From contig JACVZY010000071.1 in assembly GCA_014654705.1 (NCBI GenBank), forward strand, positions 93,439 to 157,438: DNA of 64,000 bases, read 5' to 3'. A program made the translations under genes and the position numbers. Shown in pieces: positions 15,942 through 25,697 of the stretch. The notes below the pieces were generated by a model that searched no databases, had not been told where the DNA came from, and saw nothing but the letters and a program-made list of their open reading frames with translations. The number at the start of each line of letters is the position of its first letter. Within the stretch, counting starts at the first letter, position 1. The stretch comes from Ignavibacteria bacterium (GTDB lineage Bacteria > Bacteroidota > Ignavibacteria > Kapaibacteriales > UBA4661).

Positions 15942-17426
15942 ATGGAAACATTGATTCGCCTGATTCCCATGCACGATGCGCTCTTAGCGCTCTATTTCCT
16001 TTCCCTTTCGATTCTTTTTCTCTTTGGTTTGCAAAGTGCGGTAATGGTCTTTTTCTATGCGAAGACACGCCGTATAGAACGTATCGCTCCGCCAATGCCC
16101 GCCGAAGTCCCAATGGTTACCATCCAGTTGCCACTTTTTAATGAAATCTATGTCATTGAACGCCTTGTGGAGTCCATCTGTGCAATGGAATACCCCAAAG
16201 ACCGCATGGAAATTCAGGTACTGGACGATTCTACGGATGAAACAGTCGAAGTAGCTCGTCAGATTGTGGCTCGGTATGCGGCTCAAGGCTTTGATATCAC
16301 CCATATCCATCGCACAAACCGCTCCGGTTACAAAGCAGGAGCTCTCAAAGAGGGTCTTGCCATCGCAAAGGGCGAATTTATCGCTATCTTCGATGCAGAC
16401 TTTGTGCCGAAGCCGGAGTTCTTGCAAAAAACAATTCCGCACTTTTTTGGCGGCGAAAAAATTGGCATGGTGCAAACGCGCTGGGAACACCTCAACGAAG
16501 ACTATTCCTTCCTCACACGCGCTCAAGCACTCGCTTTGGACGGACACTTTGCCATTGAGCAGCAAGTACGCAATAAAGCAGGTTTCTTCATTAACTTCAA
16601 CGGCACTGCGGGCGTTTGGCGCAAAGAAACTATCTACGATGCCGGAAACTGGCACTACGACACCATTACCGAGGATACCGACCTTAGCTACCGTGCGCAG
16701 CTTCGCGGCTGGAATTTTATCTACCTGAACGATGTAACTTCACCTGCCGAACTTCCCGCTGAAATCAACGCATTCAAAGCACAGCAGTTCCGCTGGACAA
16801 AAGGTACAATCGAAGTAGCAAAGAAAATTCTTCCCACCGTTTGGCGCTCGGAATTACCGCTTCGCATCAAAGTACAATCTACCTTCCACCTCGCAGCAAA
16901 TATCGTTTTCCCGTTTATTATTTTGGTTGCCCTTCTGAATGTACCGCTCGTGATTATCAAAAATGTCATGCCGCAATACGGCTGGTATTTTGATTTGATG
17001 GTCATCTTTACGCTTGCATCTATCAGCACGTTCACGTTCTACACCGTAGCGCAGTACACTATTCACCGTGACGATTGGCAAAAAAGAATTTTCTTGTTCC
17101 CGCTCTTTATGGCTGGCAGTATGGGCTTGGCAATCAATAACACTCGTGCGGTACTGGAAGCAATTTTCAATAAAAAGAGTGAATTTGTACGCACACCAAA
17201 ATTCAAAGTGGAGAAGACCGGCGATAATTGGAAATCGAATAAATACAAATCCAAAAAAATTGACCCCACCGTTTTTGTTGAACTTGCTTTTGCAGCATAC
17301 TTTTTTGTTGGCATTTGCATTTCACTGTACTGTATGGAATTTGCGGCTATTCCGTTTCAAGCTATGTTCTTCTTTGGCTTTGCTGTTGTTGGCGGTTTGT
17401 CTGTTCGCCATGCACGGACACGCTAA
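15942..17426 (+). CDS. Family 2 processive-type glycosyltransferase (cellulose-synthase-like)
   Basis: Membrane glycosyltransferase of 494 residues. One N-terminal membrane segment (about 12-38) precedes the GT2 catalytic domain: VLDDSTDET (~95), FDADFVPKP (~150), TEDTDLSYR (~244) and QQFRWTKG (~281), which give the D, DxD, TED and QxxRW motifs of the CesA/CsgA-like superfamily. Three or four more membrane segments follow. The product may be a polysaccharide or a glycolipid; the short C-terminus with no PilZ domain argues against a regulated BcsA. A hairpin terminator follows. Confidence 0.82.
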   Translation: METLIRLIPMHDALLALYFLSLSILFLFGLQSAVMVFFYAKTRRIERIAPPMPAEVPMVTIQLPLFNEIYVIERLVESICAMEYPKDRMEIQVLDDSTDETVEVARQIVARYAAQGFDITHIHRTNRSGYKAGALKEGLAIAKGEFIAIFDADFVPKPEFLQKTIPHFFGGEKIGMVQTRWEHLNEDYSFLTRAQALALDGHFAIEQQVRNKAGFFINFNGTAGVWRKETIYDAGNWHYDTITEDTDLSYRAQLRGWNFIYLNDVTSPAELPAEINAFKAQQFRWTKGTIEVAKKILPTVWRSELPLRIKVQSTFHLAANIVFPFIILVALLNVPLVIIKNVMPQYGWYFDLMVIFTLASISTFTFYTVAQYTIHRDDWQKRIFLFPLFMAGSMGLAINNTRAVLEAIFNKKSEFVRTPKFKVEKTGDNWKSNKYKSKKIDPTVFVELAFAAYFFVGICISLYCMEFAAIPFQAMFFFGFAVVGGLSVRHARTR

Positions 17427-17461
17427 GAGAGTAATTTGACGCTGATTATTTTTATGGTTGT

Positions 17462-17502
17462 AATGCCCCGATTATTCGCCTCTTGCGAGTAAACGGGGCA
17501 TT
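17462..17502 (+). terminator. Intrinsic terminator after the GT2 gene
   Basis: Arms AATGCCCCG (17462-17470) and CGGGGCATT (17494-17502) pair exactly, with a smaller inner TCGC/GCGA stem in the loop, then TTCTG. It lies 35 bases after the glycosyltransferase stop and closes that transcript. Confidence 0.7.
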
Positions 17503-17660
17503 TCTGTAACGGTAGTAGTTCAGAATGTTCGCAATAATTTTCGTACTTAGGTGTCTAATTATAGTCGTTCAAAAGTTTTTTGTAACGTTTGCATCTTGTA
17601 GCGCTTTCTAGCGTATAAGACCAAGAGCGAATTATTTTCTTGACCAATCAAGGATTTTCT

Positions 17661-19028
17661 ATGGCACGAGTTGTTGTGGTATCAGTGGCAGCAGGTGGTG
17701 GTCACAAAACTGCAATGGTCTCTATTGCACGCACTCTCAAAGAACATGCCCCCACACTCGAAGTGGACTGCTTTGAAAGTACCGTCGAAAGCCTCGATGC
17801 ACTGCATCGCAATTCTTACACTTTCAACGAAGGTTTCTACGATGCACTCTACAAGGCAGGCGACCTAAAAGTTGTGCAGGACGTTTCGTCTGTGTTTCTT
17901 TCGCCGATTGTCAAAGAAGTCGCCGATGAGTTCCGCCCTATAATGCTCTCCGGCAACTACGATGCAATTATCAGCACCCATTTTGTGCAGACGTTTGCTA
18001 TGCTGAAACTCCGCGAAGAACTTGGTTCTCAGGTAAAGATACTTGCTTACATTCCGGATTTTGACGAATCCACAGTCCATTTTGCCGCTTACAAAGGTGT
18101 TCGCCCCGATGCTGCCATTGCGCAAAGCCCACGCTTCTTGGCAAAATTGCACAGACGCTTGGGTGTGCCGCGCAACGCCTTGCAGCAAGCGGGATACATT
18201 ACGCGCCCGGAGTTTACGGCTGTACGCGATATGACAAAAGAAGAGGCTGTAAGCCACGTTTCAGCGTTGCCGTTTGCAGGAGCGTCGGCAATTATGCCGG
18301 GTAAGCGTACATTCGTAGCGGCAGGCGGGTCATTTTGGGTTTCGGAAATCTATAAGGAAATTAAGCACCTCGGCGAGTCCGGCAATTTTCAATGGGAGAA
18401 TGCGCAAATCATTGTCGTCTGCGGTAATAATGAAGAGGCATATCACGATTATATGCGTCTTAAAGAAGACTTAACGGCACAAAACAGCGCCGTTTGTATT
18501 GTCCCCTTGCCATTTCTGAATGCCGAGCAGCTTGCCATAGTGTACCGTGCGTCCGATACCGTGATGCTCTCCGGCATAGCTCCGGCAACACTCTACGAGC
18601 TGATAGAAGCACAGGCAGGTCAGCCGGTCGTCCGCCGCGTCAATCCCGGTCCGGAGCGCTTCAATCTTAAATATATTCTTGACCACAATCTTGCACTCTA
18701 TTCACCGACCAGCGACGATTTTCTTTCGCTTATGACTAATTTCAGCCAGATTCCGGCGCTCGTGGATAAATACAACGACGAACACCGCATTGCTGCCGAG
18801 CGTGAGCGTACGTTCGCCCAGCGTCGTGCGAAGAGCATGGCAACATTTATTGAGAACCTTGCGACAAATAATCTTGGCGATAGATATCGTATTACACCGC
18901 GTTACAGCTTGGGTTCAACGCTCATCCGCAATTTTAGCAAAGCCGGATTTGGCAAGTCAGGCGTTGCTTCGCAGTATTTTTCTATGCTGATGAACCGCCC
19001 TGTGCCGCGCTCTCGCCGCCCCGTTTGA
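17661..19028 (+). CDS. GT28-like (MGDG synthase-type) glycosyltransferase
   Basis: Likely glycolipid synthase that transfers a sugar to diacylglycerol or a related lipid at the membrane surface, 455 residues. The N-terminus ARVVVVSVAAGGGHKTAM carries the GGGH motif of the MGDG synthase/processive diacylglycerol glucosyltransferase group, followed by STHFVQTFAML and IPDFDESTVHFAAY. The C-terminal nucleotide-sugar part has IIVVCGNNEE and the segment SGIAPATLYELIEAQAGQPVV. Start is the ATG at 17661, with AGGA nine bases upstream. Compared with plant MGDG synthases several motifs are diverged, so the acceptor lipid is uncertain. Confidence 0.72.
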   Translation: MARVVVVSVAAGGGHKTAMVSIARTLKEHAPTLEVDCFESTVESLDALHRNSYTFNEGFYDALYKAGDLKVVQDVSSVFLSPIVKEVADEFRPIMLSGNYDAIISTHFVQTFAMLKLREELGSQVKILAYIPDFDESTVHFAAYKGVRPDAAIAQSPRFLAKLHRRLGVPRNALQQAGYITRPEFTAVRDMTKEEAVSHVSALPFAGASAIMPGKRTFVAAGGSFWVSEIYKEIKHLGESGNFQWENAQIIVVCGNNEEAYHDYMRLKEDLTAQNSAVCIVPLPFLNAEQLAIVYRASDTVMLSGIAPATLYELIEAQAGQPVVRRVNPGPERFNLKYILDHNLALYSPTSDDFLSLMTNFSQIPALVDKYNDEHRIAAERERTFAQRRAKSMATFIENLATNNLGDRYRITPRYSLGSTLIRNFSKAGFGKSGVASQYFSMLMNRPVPRSRRPV

Positions 19029-19118
19029 AACTGAACTTCGCAATTTTTCCCAAAGCCGCTCTGTTGCTCACGTTCAACAAGCGGCTTTTGCTTGAACTGA
19101 TTTTCCCCTCACAACACC

Positions 19119-19805
19119 ATGCCTCAACAATCACCCCCACAGACCCAAGCAATAAAGGCTCGCAAAGAATCCATCTCCAAAAAAAAAGAGCGCTTAGGGC
19201 GCATTATTACTGAATTGCGAGGGAATTATCCCGAACCCCTCATTGCACTGAATTATGCGTCGCCTTTTGAATTGCTCATCGCCACGATGCTCTCCGCGCA
19301 ATGTACTGACGAGCGCGTGAATCAAGTAACGAACAAGCTATTTGCGAAATATCGTTCTCCAAACGATTATATTGCTGTTTCCCAAGAGGAATTGGAACAG
19401 GACGTTTTTTCGACAGGCTTTTACAAAGCAAAGGCAAAGAATATTCAAGCCTGCTGTGCGCGGTTATTGTCGGATTTCGGCGGGGAAGTGCCACAAACTC
19501 TGGATGAATTGATCTCACTGGCAGGTGTGGGGCGCAAAACGGCAAATGTTGTTTTGTCGCATTGTTTTGACACGCCGGGTGTTGTCGTGGACACACACGT
19601 TACGCGCCTTGTAAATCGTCTCGGTATCTGCGAGGGTGATGATGCCGTCAAATTGGAATTTGCTCTCATGGAACTCATGCCCAGCGCTCAGTGGCGCGAC
19701 TTTACGCACCTGATGATTATGCACGGACGGGCTATTTGCTCGGCACGGAGCAAGCCCAAATGCGGAGAATGTATCATTGCGGCGGAGTGCCCGAAAATTT
19801 TGTAA
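19119..19805 (+). CDS. nth: Endonuclease III (DNA glycosylase/AP lyase)
   Basis: Base-excision repair enzyme that removes oxidised pyrimidines and cleaves the abasic site. The helix-hairpin-helix LAGVGRKTANVV holds the catalytic Lys, and VVDTHVTRLVNRLG the catalytic Asp. The C-terminal iron-sulfur loop has four cysteines in CSARSKPKCGECIIAAEC. Spacing is C-x7-C-x2-C-x5-C, one residue longer than the usual C-x6-C. The first ~25 residues are a basic extension (KARKESISKKKERL). It converges with the OmpA-family gene with only 9 bases between stops. Confidence 0.95.
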   Translation: MPQQSPPQTQAIKARKESISKKKERLGRIITELRGNYPEPLIALNYASPFELLIATMLSAQCTDERVNQVTNKLFAKYRSPNDYIAVSQEELEQDVFSTGFYKAKAKNIQACCARLLSDFGGEVPQTLDELISLAGVGRKTANVVLSHCFDTPGVVVDTHVTRLVNRLGICEGDDAVKLEFALMELMPSAQWRDFTHLMIMHGRAICSARSKPKCGECIIAAECPKIL

Positions 19806-19814
19806 GTCTTGGTC

Positions 19815-21482
19815 TCAGCGCTGTGCCCGTTTGGAAACAGGTTGCACAACAAATCGTATCTCCACACGGCGATTCATCGCACGTGCTTCTTCAAGAGCGG
19901 AGCGTAAAAGCGGTTTGCGCTCTCCCTCGCTACGGACTTTGATTGATTCGTGAGGAACGCCTTTGCTTTTCAGAAATGTGGCAACGGCTTCAGCACGTTC
20001 GAATGCGAGAGCATCGTTCTCTTCGTTTGTGCCAAGGCTACAGGTGTGACCAATAATCTCTACGTTGACGGTCTTTGCTTCGGCTCGTAGTGCAGAGTGT
20101 GCAAATGCAAGCAGTGTCAGCACTGAGCCATATTCCGGCGTAATGAGCGCTTGCTCTTGCGCAAAACGAATAGACGAGAACGAAAGACCGGCTAGCGATT
20201 TGGAACCAAAAATAATATTCTGTTCGCGGCGCTCCAAAGGCTCTTTTGTGCGGGTGTCCACCAGTGCTGTCCATGCCGGAATAGCAGGATTACCTCGAAC
20301 GCTTGCTTGCAGAACGTACAGGCTACCCGCAGGCAGAGCCAAAGCGTATTCTTGCGTTGCGGACTCCATACTGAGTGCAGTTTCCGCAAGGGCAATAAGT
20401 GATGGTTTGATGTTGCCCGCACTATCTCGTACAGTGCCGTAAGCGGTAACTATTACTCGTGCGTCGCTGGAAAGCCCTTGCCATGAGACTTTTCCATAGT
20501 TTTTTTCCAAGTTTTTGTCAAGCATTGCTTTTCCGTGCAACAAGACTGCGCCTGTATGCCGCAATGAATCTTGGAGCAGAGCTTGATAGAGTCCTTTTTT
20601 GCCCGTGCTGTCGCTCGAAAGAAAATAGGCAGATTTGCCGTCGAGAGTGATATCAATAGAACTATCTTCTTCGCTAGAGTTGATGCTGCTCCCAAGGTTT
20701 ACGGGCGTAGTCCAATGTTGCCATGAATCATCCAAGCGCCGTGTTACAAAAAGGTCTGCCACGCCATTGCCACCAAAGCCCTCGGACGAGAAATAGAGCG
20801 TTCTGCCATCCGCAGCTAAGTGCGGCGAACCCTCGTAGGTGGGGCTGTTCAGCGTTTTGCCCAAATGGAGCGGTTCCGAGAAAACGAGTGCTGTGTCTTC
20901 GCGGAAGGAAACATACAAGTCTAAGCCCCCCAGCGATTCATTGCGCTGCAAAGCAAGGAGCAGTGTGCGGTTGTCGGGCGCAAGACGCGCGTAGTATTTT
21001 TTGGTGCGATTGTAGAAATTGCGAATCGTAATCGGCTCAGGAAATTGCCATGCCCCATTTTTGAAGCGACTGAGCGAAAAGCCTTCATTTTTTACGGGGA
21101 GTTCTTTGTCATATATCCCATACACGAGCGCGGTTCGGTCGTCGGGCGATAAAGAGCAGAGCACATCACTACCCAAAGTGTTGAGCGGAGCGCCTACATT
21201 TTGCGCTTTCGTCCAAAGACCGCTCGGAAGCAGGTCGGAGAACCAGATGTCGTCAAAATCATTTATACCGCCTGTATCGCCTGTGTAGTTTTTACGGTCG
21301 AAGTACATCCGCTTGCCGTCGCTCGTCAGCACGGGTAAAATGGTGGGTTGGTGCGCAGAAAATTCTTCCGGCAGACGTGTTTTTGTGCGCTGGGGCGGTA
21401 CTGGCGAATCTTGTGCGACCGCAGGCAGACTGAAGTGCAGAAATACGAGGAAGATGAGGCTTTTCAAATACAGTGTCGTCAT
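19815..21482 (-). CDS. OmpA-family protein with PD40 beta-propeller repeats
   Basis: Exported, cell-wall-linked protein of 555 residues. Signal peptide (LKSLIFLVFLHFSLPAVAQ), then a WD40-like (PD40) propeller at about 40-310 with repeated SPDDRTALVYG, APDNRTLLLAL, AADGRTLYFSSEGFGGNG and TLDGKSAYFLSSD blades. The C-terminal OmpA-like domain (about 440-545) has VEIIGHTCSLGTNEENDALA and NRRVEIRF, expected to bind peptidoglycan. The layout matches PorE/PG-associated OmpA proteins of Bacteroidota, some linked to type IX secretion, which this genome appears to use. It is the last gene of a minus-strand series after mnmA, separated by 93 bases. Confidence 0.85.
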   Translation of the reverse strand: MTTLYLKSLIFLVFLHFSLPAVAQDSPVPPQRTKTRLPEEFSAHQPTILPVLTSDGKRMYFDRKNYTGDTGGINDFDDIWFSDLLPSGLWTKAQNVGAPLNTLGSDVLCSLSPDDRTALVYGIYDKELPVKNEGFSLSRFKNGAWQFPEPITIRNFYNRTKKYYARLAPDNRTLLLALQRNESLGGLDLYVSFREDTALVFSEPLHLGKTLNSPTYEGSPHLAADGRTLYFSSEGFGGNGVADLFVTRRLDDSWQHWTTPVNLGSSINSSEEDSSIDITLDGKSAYFLSSDSTGKKGLYQALLQDSLRHTGAVLLHGKAMLDKNLEKNYGKVSWQGLSSDARVIVTAYGTVRDSAGNIKPSLIALAETALSMESATQEYALALPAGSLYVLQASVRGNPAIPAWTALVDTRTKEPLERREQNIIFGSKSLAGLSFSSIRFAQEQALITPEYGSVLTLLAFAHSALRAEAKTVNVEIIGHTCSLGTNEENDALAFERAEAVATFLKSKGVPHESIKVRSEGERKPLLRSALEEARAMNRRVEIRFVVQPVSKRAQR

Positions 21483-21575
21483 AATGTAAGAAAATGTTCA
21501 CCAAAGTACCAAAGCAAAGTGTCAAGAAGAAAGATTTGAATTTTGTTTTACAATTTTTACTTTGTGGCTTTTGTT

Positions 21576-22679
21576 TTACAACGCGCCGGTAATGATTCCG
21601 CCGCCGATAACATCATTACCATCGTAAAGGACCACCGATTGTCCAGGTGTAACGGCGCGGCGCGGCGCGTGGAAGCGGACGGTCAGATTGCCGTTGTCAT
21701 CAGTCTGGCAGAAAGCGTCTTCGCCACTGTCTTTGTAACGAATTTTAACCGTGCAGTCGCGTCCACCCCTCAGATGCTCATATTTCATCATATTGAGCGA
21801 ATCTGCCCGTAAGCCGCTTGTGAGCAGGTCTTCATCGCGCCCCACGACAACAGTATTGGTCTCGGCAATAACATTCAGCACATAAAGCGGCTCGTGGTGC
21901 GACACACCCAAGCCTTTGCGCTGTCCGACGGTATAATGGGCAAAACCCTGATGCTCACCAATAACCTCGCCATCAAGGACAAGTTTTCCGCCTTGCATTT
22001 TTTCGTCAAAATTTTCGACGGTATCATGCAAGAAGCGCTTGTAGTTATTATCGGCAACGAAGCAAATCTCATACGATTCCGGTTTGGAGGCAATCGAAAG
22101 CCCAAATCGTGCGGCTTCGGCGCGAGATTTTTCTTTTGTAAAGCCTGAAAGGGGAAAGAGCGTCCGCGAAAGTGATTCTTGGGTTAAGCCCCAAAGCGCG
22201 TAGGATTGGTCTTTACGGGTGTCATCGCCACGCGAGATATACCAACGCCCCGATTCGTCGGAGCGCCGCACGTAGGCGTAATGTCCCATCGAAACGTACT
22301 CCGCGCCGAGAGAATCGGCTTTCTTGAGCATTTCTTGCCATTTAATGAGACGGTTACACTTCACGCACGGGTTGGGGGTATCGCCTGACATATAACTGTC
22401 AATGAAATAATCAATAACATTTTTTTTGAACACGTCGGTAAAATCTACGGTATAATGTGGTATGCCTAGCGTCATGCAGACGCGGCGCGCGTCGTTAATG
22501 CCGTCCAGTGAGCAGCAACTGGAGTCATTGCCCACATTCCCGCCAACATCTTCGTATTTGTATGTTTTAATAGTGATACCAATAACTTCATACCCTTGCT
22601 CAACAAGCAAAGCTGCAGCGACGGAAGAATCAACGCCGCCGGACATTCCGACGAGGACACGCCTTGGATTGCGTTTCAT
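21576..22679 (-). CDS. mnmA: tRNA-specific 2-thiouridylase MnmA
   Basis: Thiolates U34 in the anticodon of Lys, Glu and Gln tRNAs. The PP-loop GMSGGVDSSVAAALL is at the N-terminus, the first catalytic Cys is in TPNPCVKCNRLIKW, and the second in SYEICFVAD. The C-terminal barrel has HYTVGQRKGLGV and PGQSVVLYDG. All parts are present and the length (367) is normal. A minus-strand TATTTTTG at 22726-22719 could be a promoter -7 element, but I see no convincing -33 partner. Confidence 0.97.
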   Translation of the reverse strand: MKRNPRRVLVGMSGGVDSSVAAALLVEQGYEVIGITIKTYKYEDVGGNVGNDSSCCSLDGINDARRVCMTLGIPHYTVDFTDVFKKNVIDYFIDSYMSGDTPNPCVKCNRLIKWQEMLKKADSLGAEYVSMGHYAYVRRSDESGRWYISRGDDTRKDQSYALWGLTQESLSRTLFPLSGFTKEKSRAEAARFGLSIASKPESYEICFVADNNYKRFLHDTVENFDEKMQGGKLVLDGEVIGEHQGFAHYTVGQRKGLGVSHHEPLYVLNVIAETNTVVVGRDEDLLTSGLRADSLNMMKYEHLRGGRDCTVKIRYKDSGEDAFCQTDDNGNLTVRFHAPRRAVTPGQSVVLYDGNDVIGGGIITGAL

Positions 22680-22792
22680 GGTGAAAAGAATACTGAAAAA
22701 TACGAACGGATAAGACTACAAAAATACGATTTTTTGGTGGATAATAAGTCTTTGTATATCAACCGCAAGAGAAAAGTCCTGATAAAGCGCAA

Positions 22793-23386
22793 TTACAAGG
22801 CACATTCACGCTTCAGTATTGCCCAAAGATTTTCGCGGGTGTCGTTGGTGATGGCAGAATAGGGGAGAATGTCAATACAACCAAAGCATAATTGGGTAAC
22901 TTCGGCGAGCTGTGCTTTTCGTTCTTCAGCAGCTGTGGGCGAGATTTTATCTTTTTTCGTGAGCACAATGACATAGCGACGAGCGGCAAGTTCCAATTCT
23001 TCAATCATGGATAAATCAAGATTAGAAGGGTCGTGGCGAATATCTACCAATTGGCAAACGAGACGTAATTGCTCACGTTCATTGAGATAGGCATGTGTCA
23101 GACCACGCCAAGCCTTGCGGTCGGACTGCGATACTTTTGCATAACCGAACCCGGGACAGTCCACCAGCATCCACTGGTGGTTCACGCCAAAGAAATTGAT
23201 TTGCTGCGTCTTGCCGGGTGTGCCGGAGACGTGCGCGAGATTCTTGCGACGGACAATACTGTTAATAAGCGATGATTTACCGACATTAGAGCGTCCAATA
23301 AATGCCACTTCCGGCAATTCAGTTGCTTGCGGAAAGTGCTCTGGTTTTGTAGCGCCGATAAGAAATTGTGCGTCGTGAATGTGCAT
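22793..23386 (-). CDS. engB: Ribosome-biogenesis GTPase YsxC/EngB
   Basis: GTPase needed for large ribosomal subunit assembly. G1 is GRSNVGKSSLIN, the switch/G2 region GTPGKTQQINFF, G3 VDCPGFGYAKVS, G4 LTKKDKIS, all typical of YsxC/YihA. Length is 197. It follows the ABC transporter on the minus strand by 38 bases and is followed by mnmA after 113 bases. Confidence 0.95.
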   Translation of the reverse strand: MHIHDAQFLIGATKPEHFPQATELPEVAFIGRSNVGKSSLINSIVRRKNLAHVSGTPGKTQQINFFGVNHQWMLVDCPGFGYAKVSQSDRKAWRGLTHAYLNEREQLRLVCQLVDIRHDPSNLDLSMIEELELAARRYVIVLTKKDKISPTAAEERKAQLAEVTQLCFGCIDILPYSAITNDTRENLWAILKRECAL

Positions 23387-23424
23387 ATTACATTGGTAAA
23401 TGATAACGAGGGCGATTTCTGAAC

Positions 23425-25311
23425 TTATACCAACTGCTCTTTGTACTGCAAGCGGTACAATTTCGCATACAAGCCATTTTTTGCGAGAAGTTCTTGGTGC
23501 GTGCCGTTTTCATGGACTTTGCCGTTGTGGAGAACGACGATATTGTCCGCCCGTTGGATAGTCGAAAGGCGGTGCGCAATCACGATAGAGGTGCGTCCTT
23601 TGAGCAGGGTTTGTATCGCCTGCTCAATTTGCTGCTCCGTTGCCGTGTCAACGCTTGAAGTTGCTTCGTCCAGAATCAAAATGTCAGGATTGGCGGCTAA
23701 TGCCCGTGCAAAAGAAATAAGCTGTTTTTGTCCGACTGAAAGCGTTGCACCGCGCTCCATAACTTGCGTGTCGTAGCCTTCGGGCAGTTTCTCAATAAAT
23801 TCTGCTGCGCCCACTGCCTCAGCCGCCGCTTGTATGCTTGCACGCGAGATACGCTCATTACCAAGCGAAATGTTTTCTGCCACAGAGCGTGAAAAGAGAA
23901 ATACGTCTTGCAGTACAATCGCCATGCGGCTTCGGAGTGTGATTTGCTTGATGTCGCGGATGCTGCGTCCGTCAATGAGAATATCACCGCCTTGAAATTC
24001 ATAAAACCGCGTCAGCAGATTCATCAGCGATGATTTACCCGCACCTGTCGCGCCGACAATAGCGAGAGTTTGTCCTTTTTTGACGGCGAACGATACATCA
24101 CAAAGCACATTCTTTGAACCGTCATAGCTGAAAGTAACATCGCGGAATTGTATGGAATCTTGGAGTGGCTGCATCGGCACAGCATCGAGGCTGTCGAGTA
24201 CAAAGGACTGCTCGTCCAAAAGTTGAAAAATGCGTTCCGACGAAGCCATTGCGCTTTGGAGCGTGTTGTATTTATCGGAAAGTTCACGAATGGGGCGAAA
24301 GAACATCTCGCCGAACATCGAGAACGCAATAACTTCACCGACGGTCATCGTTCCTTGCAGAATGTGTCCTGCCGCGTACCAAATCACGATAGCCAGCGAT
24401 ACGGTGCTCATCATCTCCACAAAGGGAAAAAAGACGGCGTAATAAAATACCTGACGAATATGCGCGGCGGTGTGTGCGGTGTTTATCTCGTCAAATTCCT
24501 TGCGTTCGCGCTCTTCTTGCGAAAAAAGCTGAATAATGTTCATACCCGAAATATACTCGTTCATAAACGAGTTCATTCGCGCAACTTGGACGCGAATATC
24601 ACGGAACTCACGGCGAACAGCTTTCCTAAAGATATTGGTACCATAGACTAGAATTGGCACTACACCTATCGTTGCAAGGGCAAGTTGCCAGTTGGTGTAG
24701 AACATCATCACGATAATCCAAAAAATCATGAAGATATTCGCCACCATCATCACCAAACCTGATGAGAACACCTCGTTCAGTACTTCTACATCGTTGGTAA
24801 CGCGAGTAACCAAGCGTCCGATTGGGGTTGTATCGTAGTAGCGCATGGAAACTTCCTGCAAGCGCCGAAAAAGGCGCATCCGCACATCCAGAATGGTTGT
24901 CTGTCCGATGCGCTGCATGAGTTTGGTGAGGGTATATTGCAAAGCACCTTGCGCTATAAGCAGTGCAATGAGAAGCAAGATGATTCCGTATAAACCACTT
25001 TGGTCTTTGGTAGCAATATACGTGTCCACCGCATATTGACTCAGTTTGGGGCGAACAGGACCAATCGCCGCGACAAGAATCGTGAGGGCGAGCACACCCA
25101 AAACAGCGTTTTTGTGGGGACGCAAAAATTCCAGTAGCCGCCGAAGCAAGCCGCCATCAATGCCTTTGGACATTGTGTCGTCGCTCGTCGTGCCGGTTTG
25201 TTGTTTTTTTGAATTTGCTTTGTTGTCGGATGTGGTTGTGGTCGGGCTTGTAGGCTTACCATTCCCGTTGGCGGCTTGTTTTGGCGCTTTTTGCGCCCCA
25301 TTGGTACTCAT
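23425..25311 (-). CDS. ABC exporter half-transporter (MsbA-like)
   Basis: Fused membrane and ATPase half-transporter, ~628 residues, expected to work as a homodimer in lipid, drug or peptide export. After a Thr/Lys/Asn-rich N-terminal tail of ~50 residues, six membrane helices span about 65-355 with VSMRYYDTTPIGRLVTRVTND. The ATPase has Walker A VGATGAGKSSLMN (~420), signature TLSVGQKQLISFARA (~525), Walker B ILILDEATSSVD and the switch His in IAHRLSTI. Start is the ATG at 25311; the frame is open 52 residues further but runs through a candidate promoter. Substrate is not determinable. Confidence 0.88.
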   Translation of the reverse strand: MSTNGAQKAPKQAANGNGKPTSPTTTTSDNKANSKKQQTGTTSDDTMSKGIDGGLLRRLLEFLRPHKNAVLGVLALTILVAAIGPVRPKLSQYAVDTYIATKDQSGLYGIILLLIALLIAQGALQYTLTKLMQRIGQTTILDVRMRLFRRLQEVSMRYYDTTPIGRLVTRVTNDVEVLNEVFSSGLVMMVANIFMIFWIIVMMFYTNWQLALATIGVVPILVYGTNIFRKAVRREFRDIRVQVARMNSFMNEYISGMNIIQLFSQEERERKEFDEINTAHTAAHIRQVFYYAVFFPFVEMMSTVSLAIVIWYAAGHILQGTMTVGEVIAFSMFGEMFFRPIRELSDKYNTLQSAMASSERIFQLLDEQSFVLDSLDAVPMQPLQDSIQFRDVTFSYDGSKNVLCDVSFAVKKGQTLAIVGATGAGKSSLMNLLTRFYEFQGGDILIDGRSIRDIKQITLRSRMAIVLQDVFLFSRSVAENISLGNERISRASIQAAAEAVGAAEFIEKLPEGYDTQVMERGATLSVGQKQLISFARALAANPDILILDEATSSVDTATEQQIEQAIQTLLKGRTSIVIAHRLSTIQRADNIVVLHNGKVHENGTHQELLAKNGLYAKLYRLQYKEQLV

Positions 25312-25697
25312 AGCGGTAGCGAGGGTGAAGAAAATTTGATGCGCGAATTTACATATTTTTTTCGGTGTGGCAAGAATGATTCCATATACCATGGCAGTAC
25401 GTCTTATTCCACAAAATGTTACCGACTTCTCCAAAAGCAGCATTGCAGCTGTACCTGATGCTCTCATTATGGTTGAGAATTATCATACAATCTGCGCTAA
25501 TCAGGTTTTTCTGCTCTTGATTTCACCAATGATTTCACTAAGTCAGTATGCTACCCTGGTGAACAAAGAATTGGATCTGATAATTTCAAAATAAAAGCGG
25601 AGCATATGGGGGTTCTCAATGCCACTTCCGTTCAAGATAATGCTCACAATACTTCAGAATGAATCTTCTGTTTGTTTTGTTTGTCAAAGGAGAGAAA
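25312..25697. other. Intergenic stretch between divergent ABC exporter and permease genes
   Basis: About 390 bases without a gene that I can support. It holds the candidate promoter of the ABC exporter at its left end. Near 25653-25668 there is a small CAGAA/TTCTG hairpin followed by a T/G-rich run (TTTGTTTTGTTTG), then the ribosome site of the short ORF that precedes the permease. Open frames across it show no recognisable protein. Confidence 0.5.
25344..25373 (-). promoter_or_regulatory. Candidate promoter of the ABC exporter/engB series
   Basis: On the minus strand TTG (25373-25371) and TAAATTCG (25351-25344) are 19 bases apart, one mismatch from the Bacteroidota TAnnTTTG element. It lies 33 bases upstream of the ABC exporter ATG at 25311, which supports that start. 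Confidence 0.4.

Noticed and set aside
25367-25594. 75-residue plus-strand open frame upstream of the permease
   Set aside because: No ribosome site and no resemblance to a known protein; the strong-ribosome-site ORF at 25698 is a better candidate for the region.
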